A stretch of DNA of 52,183 nucleotides, from the IMG/VR virus record IMGVR_UViG_3300027805_000020, positions 1 through 52,183 of that record, one strand, 5' to 3'. Position numbers and translations under genes: made by a program. This DNA comes from a virus. The notes under the pieces were generated by a model. It was given only the letters and a program-made list of their open reading frames with translations. It ran no database searches and had not been told where the DNA came from. Below are positions 1 to 9,845 of the stretch, in pieces (the first letter of the stretch is position 1; the number at the start of each line of letters is the position of its first letter).

Positions 1-2
1 AT

Positions 3-2195
3 TGTGCATACGATAAGTTACTGTCCTATCATTTAAATATCAGTGACGAATATTGTTCAGGCGAAAGAATGATGAAGTCGGTACTTGCTGCTGGCTCATC
101 AGATTCTGTTGCTACAAATTGCAATAGCCTTGGAGATATATCTAATAGTATAAACATTCTTTCGGTTGATAATATTTACGGAGATAGTTTTAGTTATAGC
201 CCTAAGTTATCTGGCGGGCATTTCACTTCTGTAAAATCTTTTGATGTGAATCAGCTTAAGTATTTAAGTTTACACATAGCATCTAATTTTAAACAAACCG
301 ATGCCGCAAACTTATTTACATTGGGTTCTTATGGAGTTTACGGAGATTTTACTTTACAATCTAAGGGGTCTATATCCGTAGACGGTAATACAAGTTTATT
401 TTTGGGGCCATCAGTATATAAAAATAACGCAACATTATTTATTAAAACACCTAATGTTGTACTAGAAGATCCTTCCGGTGTTAGAAATAACAATATATCG
501 CTTTATGCATTAGGGAGTAGAAAAATTGGCGAGTTTATTGATTCGCAATCTAATATATTTTTAAAAACTGTAGAAGATCAGGCCACAACAACATTATTTA
601 TAATGGGGCCGATATTAAATAGTGGTGCCGTTAATTTAGTCTTTCCCGGATCACATACTTTTGTAACTTCGTCTAATTGCGATTCTCCGAAATTATTCTT
701 GTTTGGGTCTTATAAACAAGATTCAAATATTACTTTAGAACTTTCTGGTAATAAACCGGAAGCAATTAGTTTAAATATTAGCGGGCCGTCAAGCGTTCTT
801 GCCGCAGCAAATTTACATATAGCCAGCAATATACAACAGTTATACGATAATTCAACTCTTGTATGTTTTCAAAAACCTGCTCAAAACCTAAATCTTTTTA
901 TAGATTCCCCCGAGGCATTATCACAAAACACAACTTTATTTATAGGATATAATCCAAAACCTATCAATAGTATCGATAACGCATTAAGCAGTTTTTGCAA
1001 TTTAACCAAGAATACGCAAGCTTTTGATTTATCATTTCCTAGAGAGGAATTAATTATTGGGACTAACTCTTTAGTTGATAAAGTTTATTCAGAAAATACA
1101 AAAGATTTCGGACTTAAATCTAAAACTATAGAACTAGACAAAATATCTTCGGATTATGAATTTTATAGATATGGACGCAATCAATCATTAACTCACTGGA
1201 ACGAGTTTAATTTGGTTGCAGGAGCAATTGAAAATAATTTACCTAAATTTTACATATACTCTTTAAGTAATAAAAAAGTTTCACTACAAAAAGCCATAAT
1301 TCCGTATTTACCAGCGAGTGGTATAATAATAAACGATTCTTATATTCAAGATATTAAAATAGCTTCTTGGGGAGATATAGCTATTTCTTATTATATAGAA
1401 ATTGCTGACGCTTTCGGAAATATAACCGGAGGAATGTTCGAGATTGCTATATTCGATATTAATGGAGACATAAAAAGGCGAATAACAAGAACATTTCTTG
1501 GTTTTAACGAAGATTTATTTTTATCTAACTGCATGGGGCTTAGCTTACTGTTTCATCAGAATAAATTATTCTTTACAAAAGAAAGTGGCTCTGACACAAT
1601 ATTGGTTTCATGCCAAAAGGATCTCTATGATCCTATAGATACTCAATCTTTTATGAAAGACTTTCTTTCTGCGGATAGAGCTATAATAGAAAACAATATA
1701 ACAAAAGGTTACGTGCCTTTTAACAGATCTGCGTTCGGACACAAGATAGAAATTACTGGTTCAAATCAAATGTTTATATCGGCACCATTATTTAATAGGT
1801 TTTGGTTATCTAGTGAAGATTTTACACCGAATGCTGTTAATTGGGGCAACATAAGCTGGTTAATTAGTTCTGGTTACGGAACGATAACAAGCAAACAAAT
1901 AACAGGAATAGAAGAACCTATAACCTTAAGAGTGACAGAAGCAGTAACAGCACCGGATGCTACATTATGGTACAGAGTAACTAATACAGAAATCACTGGA
2001 AACCAAACAACTATTCCTTCTTCTCCTTGGCAGCAAATATCTGAATCTGGCACTACATTTTCTGTTGCAAACAATCAGTGGGTAAGTTTTTGTTGTTACG
2101 GAACTTCAAAAACTGCTGCATCAATTATTAGCGTAACAAATTTAAGCGATTCCGGAAAAACACTGGACTCTTTTGGAATGGAGGTCACAAACTAA
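3..2195 (+). CDS. LF-repeat virion structural protein, 5' partial
   Basis: Probable tail or other virion surface protein; exact role unknown. The reading frame is open to the left edge: codons before the first ATG (position 69) read through with no stop, and that ATG has no good Shine-Dalgarno, so the gene probably starts outside the window. The first third of the visible protein carries degenerate repeats of the type N-x-T-L-F-I-x-G-P every 20-25 residues, as in the gene two places downstream. The middle part is a non-repetitive globular region. The last 100 residues are Thr/Ser-rich with the look of a beta-sandwich. It is followed at once by further structural-looking genes. Assignment as structural rests on repeat character and context, not on a recognised family. 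Confidence 0.7.
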   Translation, partial: CAYDKLLSYHLNISDEYCSGERMMKSVLAAGSSDSVATNCNSLGDISNSINILSVDNIYGDSFSYSPKLSGGHFTSVKSFDVNQLKYLSLHIASNFKQTDAANLFTLGSYGVYGDFTLQSKGSISVDGNTSLFLGPSVYKNNATLFIKTPNVVLEDPSGVRNNNISLYALGSRKIGEFIDSQSNIFLKTVEDQATTTLFIMGPILNSGAVNLVFPGSHTFVTSSNCDSPKLFLFGSYKQDSNITLELSGNKPEAISLNISGPSSVLAAANLHIASNIQQLYDNSTLVCFQKPAQNLNLFIDSPEALSQNTTLFIGYNPKPINSIDNALSSFCNLTKNTQAFDLSFPREELIIGTNSLVDKVYSENTKDFGLKSKTIELDKISSDYEFYRYGRNQSLTHWNEFNLVAGAIENNLPKFYIYSLSNKKVSLQKAIIPYLPASGIIINDSYIQDIKIASWGDIAISYYIEIADAFGNITGGMFEIAIFDINGDIKRRITRTFLGFNEDLFLSNCMGLSLLFHQNKLFFTKESGSDTILVSCQKDLYDPIDTQSFMKDFLSADRAIIENNITKGYVPFNRSAFGHKIEITGSNQMFISAPLFNRFWLSSEDFTPNAVNWGNISWLISSGYGTITSKQITGIEEPITLRVTEAVTAPDATLWYRVTNTEITGNQTTIPSSPWQQISESGTTFSVANNQWVSFCCYGTSKTAASIISVTNLSDSGKTLDSFGMEVTN
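300..970 (+). repeat. LF-type protein repeat region (first copy)
   Basis: The encoded protein shows about ten imperfect repeats with consensus (N)-x-T/S-L-F-I/L-x-G/S-P/S, spaced roughly 20-25 residues. Alternating hydrophobic residues separated by Gly/Pro turns suggest a stacked beta-strand array. The DNA itself is not strongly repetitive, so the repeats are old or under protein-level selection. Confidence 0.6.
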
Positions 2196-2196
2196 A

Positions 2197-2817
2197 ATGT
2201 TTAAAAAATACAATATTGACGAAAATAATTTTATTAGCTATGAAATACTAGATAATTTTGTTATAGTAAAATTTATATTTTTTGATACAGTTGATAATTT
2301 AAAAGTTTGTATAAAAAAGTATATAGATTATTTCATGACTTTAAACGTAGATTTTTTAGGATGCTATCCCGGAACATGTAATCCAATTGTTATAGATAGC
2401 ACTATTAATGTATTTTCTTGTTATGAATTAAAATACAGAATTTTTTATGATGGAGAAGAAATAAATAATATACAGAGTTTTATAAAAAAAACTATAAAGC
2501 CATGCACGCAAAAAATTTTATCGATTCCAAATCAAAATATTTCCCAATCTGCTTGCGATGGAGAAATCGGTAGAAATGCTTCAAAAGAAGGTTTTAAGTC
2601 GTGTTGTATTTTTGGTCAACTAAACAAAAAAACAGAAGGTCCGAAAACACCTATAAGGTATTACAAAGTGGACGAAAACGGATTCTTATGTGAGGAATTT
2701 TTAGAAAAACCTAGTGATAATGCATATTACTACAAATCGATAAGACTTAAAGACATGTTCAAATCTCACAAGATACTTTTAGAAAATGGCGTTCCTAAGT
2801 ATTTGCCAAAGGATTAA
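2197..2817 (+). CDS. hypothetical protein in tail gene block
   Basis: Not recognised. The 206-residue start is chosen at the ATG that follows GGAGGT by 11 bases; an in-frame upstream ATG inside the preceding gene has no such site. The protein is acidic/aromatic in its N-terminal half. It has scattered cysteines: C-Y-P-G-T-C near residue 60, then S-A-C and S-C-C-I-F near residues 125-145. It sits between two LF-repeat proteins, 4 bases before the next gene, so it is probably co-expressed with the virion genes. It could be an adaptor or chaperone for the repeat proteins, but nothing in the sequence proves this. Confidence 0.65.
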   Translation: MFKKYNIDENNFISYEILDNFVIVKFIFFDTVDNLKVCIKKYIDYFMTLNVDFLGCYPGTCNPIVIDSTINVFSCYELKYRIFYDGEEINNIQSFIKKTIKPCTQKILSIPNQNISQSACDGEIGRNASKEGFKSCCIFGQLNKKTEGPKTPIRYYKVDENGFLCEEFLEKPSDNAYYYKSIRLKDMFKSHKILLENGVPKYLPKD

Positions 2818-2820
2818 TAA

Positions 2821-4074
2821 ATGCCCAAAATATATACAAAATCTTATCACGGAGCAATTTTTACTGCAAACGCCAGCGGGACCGCACAATCCTCAAGATC
2901 TTATACGGGCAATACATATGATTGCAGTAATAATTTTTATGGCTATGAATTAAAAGTTGCCGGAAACAAATTCTATGTAACATACAAAGATTCCGCCTTT
3001 AAGATAAAGGAAGTATCTGCACATAATTTTGTTCTAACAGACTCTACGATTCATGAATCAACTGATCCTGATTTTATTAACAATATTACTATTTGTAATG
3101 GTATCATATATACAATATTGAATAAAAAAATATACAAAACTAATGGAGACGCATTCGAGTTTGCCGAAGCCGAAGAATTTTCCGAGATTAGGCCGTATAT
3201 TCCGTTTGGACATGTTGTACACGCAATAGATCAGTCTTTGGCAAATCCGCTAATACTTCAAGATATGCTTTTAGTGTATCGCAAATTTGATGTAAAGTAT
3301 GGACTTAACAGCACTAAGACTATAAACAAAATATCCCGAATAGAAGATGAAGTTAAGCTCCAAACCCCAACACTTTTTCTGAAAAACTTTGGATCTATAA
3401 ATAATCTAAATCTATTTTACAAAACGCCCGAACTGCTTGCTAGGCCCGCAACACTTTTTACCGAAGGCGTTGTGTCTACTTCTAACGGATTAAATTTTCA
3501 CATAGAAGTTGGAAATCGCAATGTTCTGCCGTTAAATTTGAAAACTATAGATCCCGACAAACTCTCTAATACATCAACGTTATTTACTTACGGGGCGACT
3601 GTATCGGGGGGCGGATTTAACACCAAAGACACTACCTTATTTTTATCTTCTATAGTCGCAGGCGAATCGGGAAGTGTACCGCTGGTTTTAGTCAGACCAG
3701 ATAAATCAGACGTTTCAGGCACTTTAAGTTTAAACATTGTCAACCAACCAAAAAATATACAAGAAAATTTGAGTATATTTATACAGAACAATCAATTGTC
3801 TCAGTCTGACGACATATCGTTGTTTTGCGTTTCCGTTTCTGGTAATGTTTCAAATCCTATGAATTTGACTTTATTCAGAAAGGGATTAGGAAGTGGACAG
3901 GAAAAAGAAGAGGAATTAGGATTATATATGCATAGCGAAAAAACTTTGAAGGATGTGTTTTTGTATACGGACGGAGTTTCTGGGTCTGGAGATTCTTGCA
4001 CATTGGTTATGCCTAAGTGTCACGAATTACCATCTTCTAATGCAACCCTTAATGTTTTTGGATATTCCGAATAA
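2821..4074 (+). CDS. LF-repeat virion structural protein
   Basis: A 417-residue protein related in style to the first gene of the window. Residues about 1-170 form a non-repetitive head. Residues about 175-417 hold some ten repeats such as P-A-T-L-F-T-E-G and T-S-T-L-F-T-Y-G, ending close to the C-terminus. The start ATG follows AAAGGA by about 7 bases. Its stop overlaps the next ATG (TAATG), so translation is probably coupled. Probably a virion surface or tail-associated protein that assembles from stacked strands; the exact position in the particle is unknown. Confidence 0.7.
   Translation: MPKIYTKSYHGAIFTANASGTAQSSRSYTGNTYDCSNNFYGYELKVAGNKFYVTYKDSAFKIKEVSAHNFVLTDSTIHESTDPDFINNITICNGIIYTILNKKIYKTNGDAFEFAEAEEFSEIRPYIPFGHVVHAIDQSLANPLILQDMLLVYRKFDVKYGLNSTKTINKISRIEDEVKLQTPTLFLKNFGSINNLNLFYKTPELLARPATLFTEGVVSTSNGLNFHIEVGNRNVLPLNLKTIDPDKLSNTSTLFTYGATVSGGGFNTKDTTLFLSSIVAGESGSVPLVLVRPDKSDVSGTLSLNIVNQPKNIQENLSIFIQNNQLSQSDDISLFCVSVSGNVSNPMNLTLFRKGLGSGQEKEEELGLYMHSEKTLKDVFLYTDGVSGSGDSCTLVMPKCHELPSSNATLNVFGYSE
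3360..4060 (+). repeat. LF-type protein repeat region (second copy)
   Basis: Second array of the T-L-F-x-x-G repeat, in a separate gene. The repeats are about 20-25 residues apart and occupy the C-terminal half, whereas in the first gene they lie in the N-terminal third. The two genes therefore share a module in different architectures. Confidence 0.6.
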
Positions 4075-5591
4075 TGATAACTTTCACTCCTTACAATGCT
4101 AGTTCAATACAGTTAGGTGGCGATGCTTCTATAGGAGCTTTTCCGAAATATGGAATACAAAAAGACATTACTGCCGTTACTTCCGAGGGTGGTATACTTA
4201 ATAGTAAATATACAATAACAATATCTGGAACTTTTATAGTACCATCAGAGATAGACATTACTGATATAGGAGCAAGACAATCTCGCTATAACAGTATGAT
4301 GGCTGAGAGAATAAATTACCTTAAGACCAGCAAGGGTATTACGGGAAAACTTGAGATAGCCCCCTACGGTGGAAAACCCGGAAAAATTATTTTTAGTGAC
4401 GCTAGATTATTAAGCGTATCTACTCCTGAATCACCGGAAAATAGCTCCGCTATATTGTATTCAGAATATTCATTAAGCTTTGAGGCTTATATAGATTCTT
4501 CTATCGGAGACGGCATAACATTACAGCCTTTTGATCACACAGGATACTTACTAAGTTCTGTTGAAGAAAATTGGGGCTACGAACTTGATGACAATGTTTC
4601 TTATATCGGCAACAATATAACGGGGGACATATATAAAAATTATATTATTACTCATACTGTTTCGGCGACCGGCATAAGAAAGGGAAATTCGGGAGGAACT
4701 GGTTTTGCATCTACCGCTTGGAAAGAGGCAGAAAGATGGGTTAATACCAGACTAAAAACATCTCCGTTTGATCCTATCACAAAAGAGATGCTATCAAATG
4801 TTGATATCGAAAATCAATTTAATGGTAGGTATGCAAGCAATTCCCCAAGCGGCTTGATACCAAATCTAGATTCATTTCTTCCTTACAATCACACAAGAAT
4901 TCCCGAAATAAATATTTCGGAGGGATCATACTCTGTAACGGAAACTTGGTCAACATCTAGGTCTAATGCTTCAATTGATATCGATGTAAATATAGAAATA
5001 GACCAAAACGACACAGTAAGCATTACGGTAGAAGGAAGTATAATTGGTTACGACGAATCGCCCGCATCGTCTACTATCATAAGAAAAATACAAAATGCCG
5101 AACTCGCATTTCAAACTGTAAAGAGTAATGTTTATAGCTTTGCCCTGTCTAACTATTTAACTCTTGGAGTTTCCGGGCAACTATCTAATGTAGTTAGATC
5201 AAGCACTGTTGGAAAGAATAATAAAAATGGAACAATAAGTTTCAGTTTTTCTTATAATGATCTTCCTATTTTAATTAATGGTGCTAAAAATACAAACATA
5301 TCTATTAATTATGATAATGATCAGTATCAGGTTCAAACTGTTGCTATAATACCTGTAATAGCACGGGCTAACGGCCCTGTTATTCAAAACATGAAAACAA
5401 GTAAAGAAAGAAGAAGATCGGTTCAGTTGGACGCAGTAATGTCTAAAAATAATAGAGTAAGTAAACCTAATGGATATTCTGTGGTGGCTGTATATGCTCC
5501 CGTAGGTCCAAACTTAGCAATACAAAGTCATGTTGAAAACTGGGAACCTCAAACGGGAAATTATAGCTTAAGCGTGGAGTGGATATACTAA
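4074..5591 (+). CDS. putative tail/baseplate structural protein
   Basis: A 505-residue protein without a family I can name. It is rich in Ser, Thr, Asn and Ile with many alternating beta-type stretches (for example I-D-I-D-V-N-I-E-I near residue 300), consistent with a beta-rich virion protein. It overlaps both neighbours by TAATG, so it belongs to a tightly coupled structural operon. Its place just before the very large next protein suggests a tail or baseplate component. No catalytic motif or membrane segment is visible. Confidence 0.65.
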   Translation: MITFTPYNASSIQLGGDASIGAFPKYGIQKDITAVTSEGGILNSKYTITISGTFIVPSEIDITDIGARQSRYNSMMAERINYLKTSKGITGKLEIAPYGGKPGKIIFSDARLLSVSTPESPENSSAILYSEYSLSFEAYIDSSIGDGITLQPFDHTGYLLSSVEENWGYELDDNVSYIGNNITGDIYKNYIITHTVSATGIRKGNSGGTGFASTAWKEAERWVNTRLKTSPFDPITKEMLSNVDIENQFNGRYASNSPSGLIPNLDSFLPYNHTRIPEINISEGSYSVTETWSTSRSNASIDIDVNIEIDQNDTVSITVEGSIIGYDESPASSTIIRKIQNAELAFQTVKSNVYSFALSNYLTLGVSGQLSNVVRSSTVGKNNKNGTISFSFSYNDLPILINGAKNTNISINYDNDQYQVQTVAIIPVIARANGPVIQNMKTSKERRRSVQLDAVMSKNNRVSKPNGYSVVAVYAPVGPNLAIQSHVENWEPQTGNYSLSVEWIY

Positions 5592-8500
5592 TGGAAATTA
5601 ACCCAGTAATAATATTTGACGGTGAATTAATAGATGCTTCATTCAATGTCGGCTGGGGAAGCCAATCTAGTACGTGTCAGATGAATATTGTCTATGAACA
5701 AGACGGACCCTTAAGCGGAAAAGATTACAGTAAAAATTTTCCCTCAATGGGAACATGTGTCGGTTTGTCAATAGGAGAGCTTAAATTCGCCGGTTTATTC
5801 CAAAGATACACGCAACAAAGATCGTTAGATGGTTATAAGTATAATATTATACTAGAATCACCATCAAGAGCTTTAGATGGAGTTCAAGTTGTTCTTGATA
5901 CATTTCAGGGAACTAATTATTACGGAATGGGAACATTTACCAATCAAGCCGATAATATCTGGAATCCTTTTGCGATAAAAGAAAATTTTAGTTACGGCGG
6001 AAGCTTTGGTTTATCAGGAGTTAATTCACTAGGTTTTCCCGGATATGATTGCTTAGTTTTACTCGAAGAGATATCAAAAGGATCTCATCCATTCGGGGGA
6101 AGAATTAATTATGGCGACACCAAGTTCGAATTAGATTTAACAGAAGTAAAAAAATTATTACTTTCTATTCCTAATTATCATATGTATCGTGTCAAAGGTC
6201 CGGTTCAAACAATATCTTCTATACTAGAAGATGTTTGCTCTTTATTTATGCATGATTATGTCGTAACAGTAGAACCTAAAAACGGAGAAATAACCACGGG
6301 CATAATTCAAGATGCTAAGATAAAAATTAAAGTTATAGACAAATCAATGCCTCCGGACCCGGAAGTAGTAAAACAGATAGTTAACAGATTTGAAAAAGAA
6401 CAAAAATTAGTAAGCGGCGATGTAGGAAAAGAACTTAATGATGCTGTTACGCAAAAAATAGTTGTTGGAGGCCCGGCAACAAGATATTATAGAGCTAGTC
6501 CTATATCTCTAACACAAATATGGGGTCGCACAAAAAGCATACAGCCAGAATATAGTGAAAATATTATTCTAGATAATGGCGAACGCTATCCTCCCGATAT
6601 AATGGAGGTTAGATGTGCAATGCATTCTTTTGATAGCTGGATATTATTTCACATTATAAGAAGGTATTTGGGTCGCCGTAACCCTATCATTGATAGATAT
6701 GCAAATGCACTATTTACAAACGTTAGAATAGACCAGTTTGTTTTAAATAGAATTGCCACGGGCAAAATTAGTGCAATTGATTTTATGGATTCTACTTTTA
6801 AATACGCTCAGCAAAAAAATCTGATAACAGCCGGAAAGTTTATGTATGAAGACTTGGAGAAAATACATAATGCTATAAAAAGTGCCGGTGAAGAATATTG
6901 GGGCAGAAAATATTTCGTATCATTACCGCAAGAGCCGGGCGGAATAGCAAACAACTTAAAGTTCGTGCTAACTGATTTTCAATACATTAATAGTTGGGAA
7001 GTATCCGATGCTGCTTGGTCGGAAAACTCAGGATTCCAAGACATATCTTTTTACGATGGCGAAGGAAGATTAAAACCGACTGCTTCTTGGAACTATGATA
7101 AATTTAACAAGGACTACACGAATCTTGGTAATGGTTATTCTTTTACTTCTACAGGAGCGATAGCGTCGGTTATTAATTTAGAGAAGGATATAACATGGAG
7201 AGCCAACGGCCCGTCCTGCGTTGCGGAAGTTCAGGCTGTTAACCATGTAGACCAGTACACAACACAAAGCAACGGACTTGCTTGGTTACTTAATATTTAT
7301 TTCGGATATAGTTTTCAAGATTTACAACCTTTATTTGCTTTAACGGCGGAATCTGGAACTACAAATTATGGTATAGCACCGGCAAGAGTTGCACCAATGC
7401 AAATAGGAATACCTCAGCAAAGCACAAGATATAGATGGGGTCCGTGGTGGAACTATAAGGCTAAAAACGGTAAAGCTGAGTTTATTCTGGAAGAATCTTT
7501 AACTCCTGAAACTTACGGTGGCATATCAAATATGAACGATGTCGGTCTTACCTATGCAGCAGTTGTTAATGCCGAAGTTAGCGGAAGAGAAACCGGAAGT
7601 GTAGAAACTTATGGTATGCCCGAGTCTAATCTGGCGGATAGATTTTTACAATCGGGACCGTACATAACAGGAATGTCTGTTAATTACAGCACTGGAGGAA
7701 TTACTACATCCTACTCCTTCAATACTTGGACTCCGCAGTTCGGCAAGCTCGCTAAATATAACGCCGATAGATTTGCACTTATAAATAAAAGTGCTATAGC
7801 ATTTATGCAGAATATGCGAAGCAAAATGGAACTTCGGCCTTTTTCGGCACCACCATACAAGGACAGTTTTTACGGCAAGGGACTTAAACATTTAATGGCT
7901 TTAAATGCTGGTATTAATTTTCCAGTTGCGAACATAGCTAAAGACGAAGAGAAAAAAAAGGAACCAGAACAGCCAGAACAGCCCGAGGGTGAAAATCCTC
8001 CAGAAAACATTAATTTGCTTGCTACGGAGAATGGCGAAGAAGCTACTGCGAACGAAGAGGCTGTAGACCCAAAAACCGAAAAGAAAAGAACTGTTGTAAA
8101 TTGTGGAGTACCACAAAATCAAGTGGCTGCTATCAATAGAGATTTTAGCAATAGTTATGGTTGTTCTATGGAACAAATATTAACACCAGTAGGATCTAGA
8201 AAAGAAAAAACACTAATTGTATCTGGACCTGAATTACAAAAGTCAGAAGCAGATGCCAACTTTAAAGCTCCAAATTCTGATAATTATGATCCCTACTATT
8301 TCACAGAAAACGATTTTACTTTAGTCGTACACGGAGAAGAAGTTACTCCCGATTTAGACATGAATTTAAACAATCAGGATGCTAAGCCGGATGTGGTTCG
8401 TTCTATGGGTCTTAGAGGCCCGCTGATGCTGTCGGGATGGGGAATGGGTCTTGACGGTAAGGCTGCACCCTACGATTCGTCAGGAGACGTTGAGGACCGC

Positions 8501-8860
8501 TTTAATCAGTTGGAAGAAATCGGAAGGAAAAGACATTTATGGAAAACTGGTCCAGTTGATTTAAGATGGGATGAAGAAAGAAAAACTTGGGGTAGCGGCT
8601 TCGATTTTATAGAAGGTTTTTTATCGGAAGATTTAAATGCTCCAGAATCTTTTGATGCTCCCGAGCAATTCGTGGTAAATATAGCTAGATCTTCTCATTA
8701 TATAGAATCAGAAGGTGCAAAACTAGATAATAAAATTACCGAAAGCGGAGAAACTATTGTCGGAATGAATAGAGACACCTCGCTATCGCTTAAAAAAGGT
8801 GCGTATGTTTTATGTAACAGAATTAATTACGAATGGAGAATAATTAATTATTCTTGCTAA
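5591..8860 (+). CDS. large tail/baseplate protein, possibly hub-like
   Basis: At 1089 residues this is the largest virion protein in the window. The start is the ATG in a TAATG overlap, with GGAG 11 bases upstream; a GTG four codons earlier is less likely. The N-terminal 110 residues (a beta-rich region ending G-E-L-K-F-A-G-L-F) recall the first domain of baseplate hub or GpD-type tail proteins. This is an impression only. The centre is globular and Trp/Tyr-rich. Around residues 785-840 there is a charged Pro/Glu/Lys linker with small P-E-Q repeats, followed by a C-terminal domain of about 250 residues. The layout of two folded parts joined by a flexible acidic linker suits a tail tip or baseplate protein. 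Confidence 0.7.
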   Translation: MEINPVIIFDGELIDASFNVGWGSQSSTCQMNIVYEQDGPLSGKDYSKNFPSMGTCVGLSIGELKFAGLFQRYTQQRSLDGYKYNIILESPSRALDGVQVVLDTFQGTNYYGMGTFTNQADNIWNPFAIKENFSYGGSFGLSGVNSLGFPGYDCLVLLEEISKGSHPFGGRINYGDTKFELDLTEVKKLLLSIPNYHMYRVKGPVQTISSILEDVCSLFMHDYVVTVEPKNGEITTGIIQDAKIKIKVIDKSMPPDPEVVKQIVNRFEKEQKLVSGDVGKELNDAVTQKIVVGGPATRYYRASPISLTQIWGRTKSIQPEYSENIILDNGERYPPDIMEVRCAMHSFDSWILFHIIRRYLGRRNPIIDRYANALFTNVRIDQFVLNRIATGKISAIDFMDSTFKYAQQKNLITAGKFMYEDLEKIHNAIKSAGEEYWGRKYFVSLPQEPGGIANNLKFVLTDFQYINSWEVSDAAWSENSGFQDISFYDGEGRLKPTASWNYDKFNKDYTNLGNGYSFTSTGAIASVINLEKDITWRANGPSCVAEVQAVNHVDQYTTQSNGLAWLLNIYFGYSFQDLQPLFALTAESGTTNYGIAPARVAPMQIGIPQQSTRYRWGPWWNYKAKNGKAEFILEESLTPETYGGISNMNDVGLTYAAVVNAEVSGRETGSVETYGMPESNLADRFLQSGPYITGMSVNYSTGGITTSYSFNTWTPQFGKLAKYNADRFALINKSAIAFMQNMRSKMELRPFSAPPYKDSFYGKGLKHLMALNAGINFPVANIAKDEEKKKEPEQPEQPEGENPPENINLLATENGEEATANEEAVDPKTEKKRTVVNCGVPQNQVAAINRDFSNSYGCSMEQILTPVGSRKEKTLIVSGPELQKSEADANFKAPNSDNYDPYYFTENDFTLVVHGEEVTPDLDMNLNNQDAKPDVVRSMGLRGPLMLSGWGMGLDGKAAPYDSSGDVEDRFNQLEEIGRKRHLWKTGPVDLRWDEERKTWGSGFDFIEGFLSEDLNAPESFDAPEQFVVNIARSSHYIESEGAKLDNKITESGETIVGMNRDTSLSLKKGAYVLCNRINYEWRIINYSC

Positions 8861-8861
8861 A

Positions 8862-9845
8862 ATGTCAAATTGTAAATGCTGCGATAAAAGTGTTTGTACT
8901 TGTGATAGATTACTGAAAACTATAGATATAGAACTATTCGGTAATAAAGTCACCCTGCCTGTAAATAAAACTATTTCAAGCATGGGTTGTTTTGAATATT
9001 TTTACGTAGGAGACGGAACTGCTTATTATAGTTATGTTCAGAGTGATAGTACGGGTCAAGTTCCACCAATCGCGGTTAGAAAAACTTATAAAAATAGAAA
9101 GATTAGAATTAGGTTTAATCCGACATCTGTTATTTCTGATTTTACAATATATAGAGGTAGCGACATTCGCTTTTATCAGCCCATGTTTGCTAAATACGGA
9201 AAGATATCGCAAGAAAACAATATATTAATTATAGAAATACCCGACGAAAGATTAGATCCTCGCAGAATAGTTTTAAATTATAAAGAAGAACAAATAGTTG
9301 TAGGAACAACAGAATTTGAAGCCCCTCAGACTTTTAATGATACAAAATTTACTGAACTACATAATTCAAACGCCACGGATATATCAGAACATCTGGATAG
9401 ATACGCAGCAGACTTGGAATGGAAAAACGAAGCTGTCTTGTGCTCTACATTAGATGTAGAGGGAGGAATTACAGGAAGTGAATCACAGGGAACTGGTGTT
9501 CCAGATCCCGAATGCGATTCTCAATCAAGAATAATATCCTATTCTTCATCATGTAAAACATTGGAGGGATTTGAAGTAAGCGGTTGCTGTAAAGTCGCAA
9601 CTAAATATACAGGATTTTTTATAGTATATACTGGAAACGAACCTAACGGATTACGTGTTGATCCAACATATTATACAGAAATGACTGAAAATACTTATCC
9701 CGACAAGATATTTTATAATTATAAAGAAAAAGAATATCGTAGTTATTGCGGTAATTCAAGAAGAAATTTTGAAGATCCGGTGCAGGAAGGAGTTACACAT
9801 GAGTCAAATATTTATGGGTGCCCGGCAGTTATAGAAAGTTTTTAA
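8862..9845 (+). CDS. cysteine-rich virion-associated protein
   Basis: A 327-residue unrecognised protein. It opens with a dense cluster, N-C-K-C-C-D-K-S-V-C-T-C, and has more Cys near the C-terminus (S-S-S-C, S-G-C-C, Y-C-G, Y-G-C-P). Such patterns suit zinc binding or disulfides. It starts one base after the previous stop without a clear Shine-Dalgarno, so translation probably depends on coupling, and it ends in a TAATG overlap with another Cys-rich gene. Probably a tail or fibre accessory protein; function unknown. Confidence 0.65.
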   Translation: MSNCKCCDKSVCTCDRLLKTIDIELFGNKVTLPVNKTISSMGCFEYFYVGDGTAYYSYVQSDSTGQVPPIAVRKTYKNRKIRIRFNPTSVISDFTIYRGSDIRFYQPMFAKYGKISQENNILIIEIPDERLDPRRIVLNYKEEQIVVGTTEFEAPQTFNDTKFTELHNSNATDISEHLDRYAADLEWKNEAVLCSTLDVEGGITGSESQGTGVPDPECDSQSRIISYSSSCKTLEGFEVSGCCKVATKYTGFFIVYTGNEPNGLRVDPTYYTEMTENTYPDKIFYNYKEKEYRSYCGNSRRNFEDPVQEGVTHESNIYGCPAVIESF

